Shown in pieces: positions 63,672 through 64,000 of a DNA stretch of 64,000 bases. The stretch is from NCBI RefSeq assembly GCF_007109405.1, contig NZ_VJOY01000006.1:124001-188000 (forward strand). The letters are read 5' to 3'. This DNA comes from Pseudomonas mangiferae (lineage in GTDB: Bacteria; Pseudomonadota; Gammaproteobacteria; Pseudomonadales; Pseudomonadaceae). The notes beneath the pieces were generated by a model. It was not told where the DNA came from, made no database searches, and worked only from the letters and a program-made list of their open reading frames with translations. Both the position numbers and the translations under genes were made by a program. Numbering within the stretch: the stretch's first letter is position 1; the number at the start of each line of letters is the position of its first letter.

Positions 63672-63700
63672 TTGTCATGAGGTCGGGGAATTGGCATAAG
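63672..63700 (+). promoter_or_regulatory. Predicted promoter of the terminal solute-binding protein gene
   Basis: TTGTCA (63672-63677), 17-bp spacer, CATAAG (63695-63700). The -35 lies inside an inverted repeat GACCTC-N8-GAGGTC (63665-63684). Confidence 0.45.
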
Positions 63701-63758
63701 CTAGCATGTGAAGAAAAGGGACCGCAGTCGCGACCCTCACGACAGGCGAGAAGTAAGC

Positions 63759-64000
63759 ATGCGCGCTAGCTCTTCACGGAAACGGTCCCTCGTCCTGCTG
63801 GTTCTTGGCCTCCTTCCGGTACTGGCGGTGGCAGCGGAGCGATGTGAGCGCATCGTCGCTACCGGCAATCCCGAGTATCCGCCCTACCTCTGGCGCGACC
63901 CGCACAACCCCCAGCAACTGATCGGCGCCAATGCCGACCTGCTCGCGCGCATCGCCTCGGAAATCGGGGTGCGCATCGACGTGATCTATACCGGTCCGTG
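63759..64000 (+). CDS. Periplasmic solute-binding protein (SBP_bac_3-like), 3'-truncated by window edge
   Basis: The first 80 codons are visible. Signal peptide MRASSSRKRSLVLLVLGLLPV with cut probably after VAVAA. The mature start ERCERIVATGNPEYPPYLWRDP, then LIGANADLLARIASEIGVRIDVIYTGP, is typical of family 3 amino acid/polar solute-binding proteins (xGNPxYPPY, GxxxDLL, ELGV). Whether it is a transporter component or a sensor-like orphan cannot be told without the rest. A predicted promoter lies 58 bp upstream. Confidence 0.82.
   Translation, partial: MRASSSRKRSLVLLVLGLLPVLAVAAERCERIVATGNPEYPPYLWRDPHNPQQLIGANADLLARIASEIGVRIDVIYTGP

Overview
The window is about 64 kb of GC-rich, densely coding chromosome from a Pseudomonas of the P. 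aeruginosa lineage (taxonomic call is inference from protein likeness and gene order; the species is not resolved). From fadBA to etfA the order closely follows the P. aeruginosa PAO1 block from about PA3014 down to PA2951, as I recall it. It is almost entirely housekeeping DNA: no prophage, CRISPR array, plasmid gene, rRNA or tRNA was seen. The only clear mobile element is a MITE-like repeat of about 140 bp at 59.7 kb.

Layout. 0-3.2 kb: 3' part of fadB, then fadA (beta-oxidation). 3.3-7.3 kb: a DUF1653 gene, topA and two small conserved genes. 7.3-9.3 kb: sulA-lexA (minus) divergent from psrA (plus), with two LexA boxes and two PsrA operators in the 232-bp gap. 9.4-11.2 kb: nagZ and mtnP. 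11.2-17.9 kb, minus strand: mfd, csiV and a SWIM/SNF2 helicase. 18-23.5 kb: an extended GAPDH, an AroP permease, apbE and sthA. The nqrA-F operon that sits beside apbE in PAO1 is absent. 23.6-27.7 kb: a glycerophosphodiesterase, a 753-aa lipoprotein of unknown function (the least explained large gene), a small exported protein and a split PilZ protein. 27.8-38 kb: envelope genes lolC-lolD-lolE, comEC, exbB-exbD, lpxK, a Trm112-like gene, kdsB, ptpA and murB. 38-45 kb: rne (minus) divergent from rluC, an HAD phosphatase, an S49 peptidase and maf (minus). 45.3-55.5 kb: yceD-rpmF-plsX-fabD-fabG-acpP-fabF-pabC-mltG-tmk-holB-pilZ-tatD. 55.6-59.7 kb: an aminotransferase-like gene (minus), a TetR regulator, a MoaA-like radical SAM gene, a DUF4823 lipoprotein and DUF1285. 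59.7-63.6 kb: the MITE, etfD (minus) divergent from etfB-etfA. The window ends inside a periplasmic solute-binding protein.

Functional themes. Fatty-acid turnover is prominent: fadBA, the long-chain-fatty-acid sensor PsrA, and the ETF/ETF:quinone oxidoreductase module that takes electrons from acyl-CoA dehydrogenases. The etf intergenic region carries a perfect PsrA-type operator, linking regulator and electron-transfer genes. The fab cluster makes fatty acids, and lpxK, kdsB, murB and lolCDE build the envelope. SOS functions (lexA, sulA, mfd) form a third theme. Notable observations: promoters placed so that yceD, and perhaps rluC, would be translated from leaderless or nearly leaderless mRNAs; MITE insertion exactly at a stop codon; loss of nqr with retention of apbE; and the uncharacterised lipoprotein at 24.5-26.7 kb. 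No wholly new multi-gene system was found.
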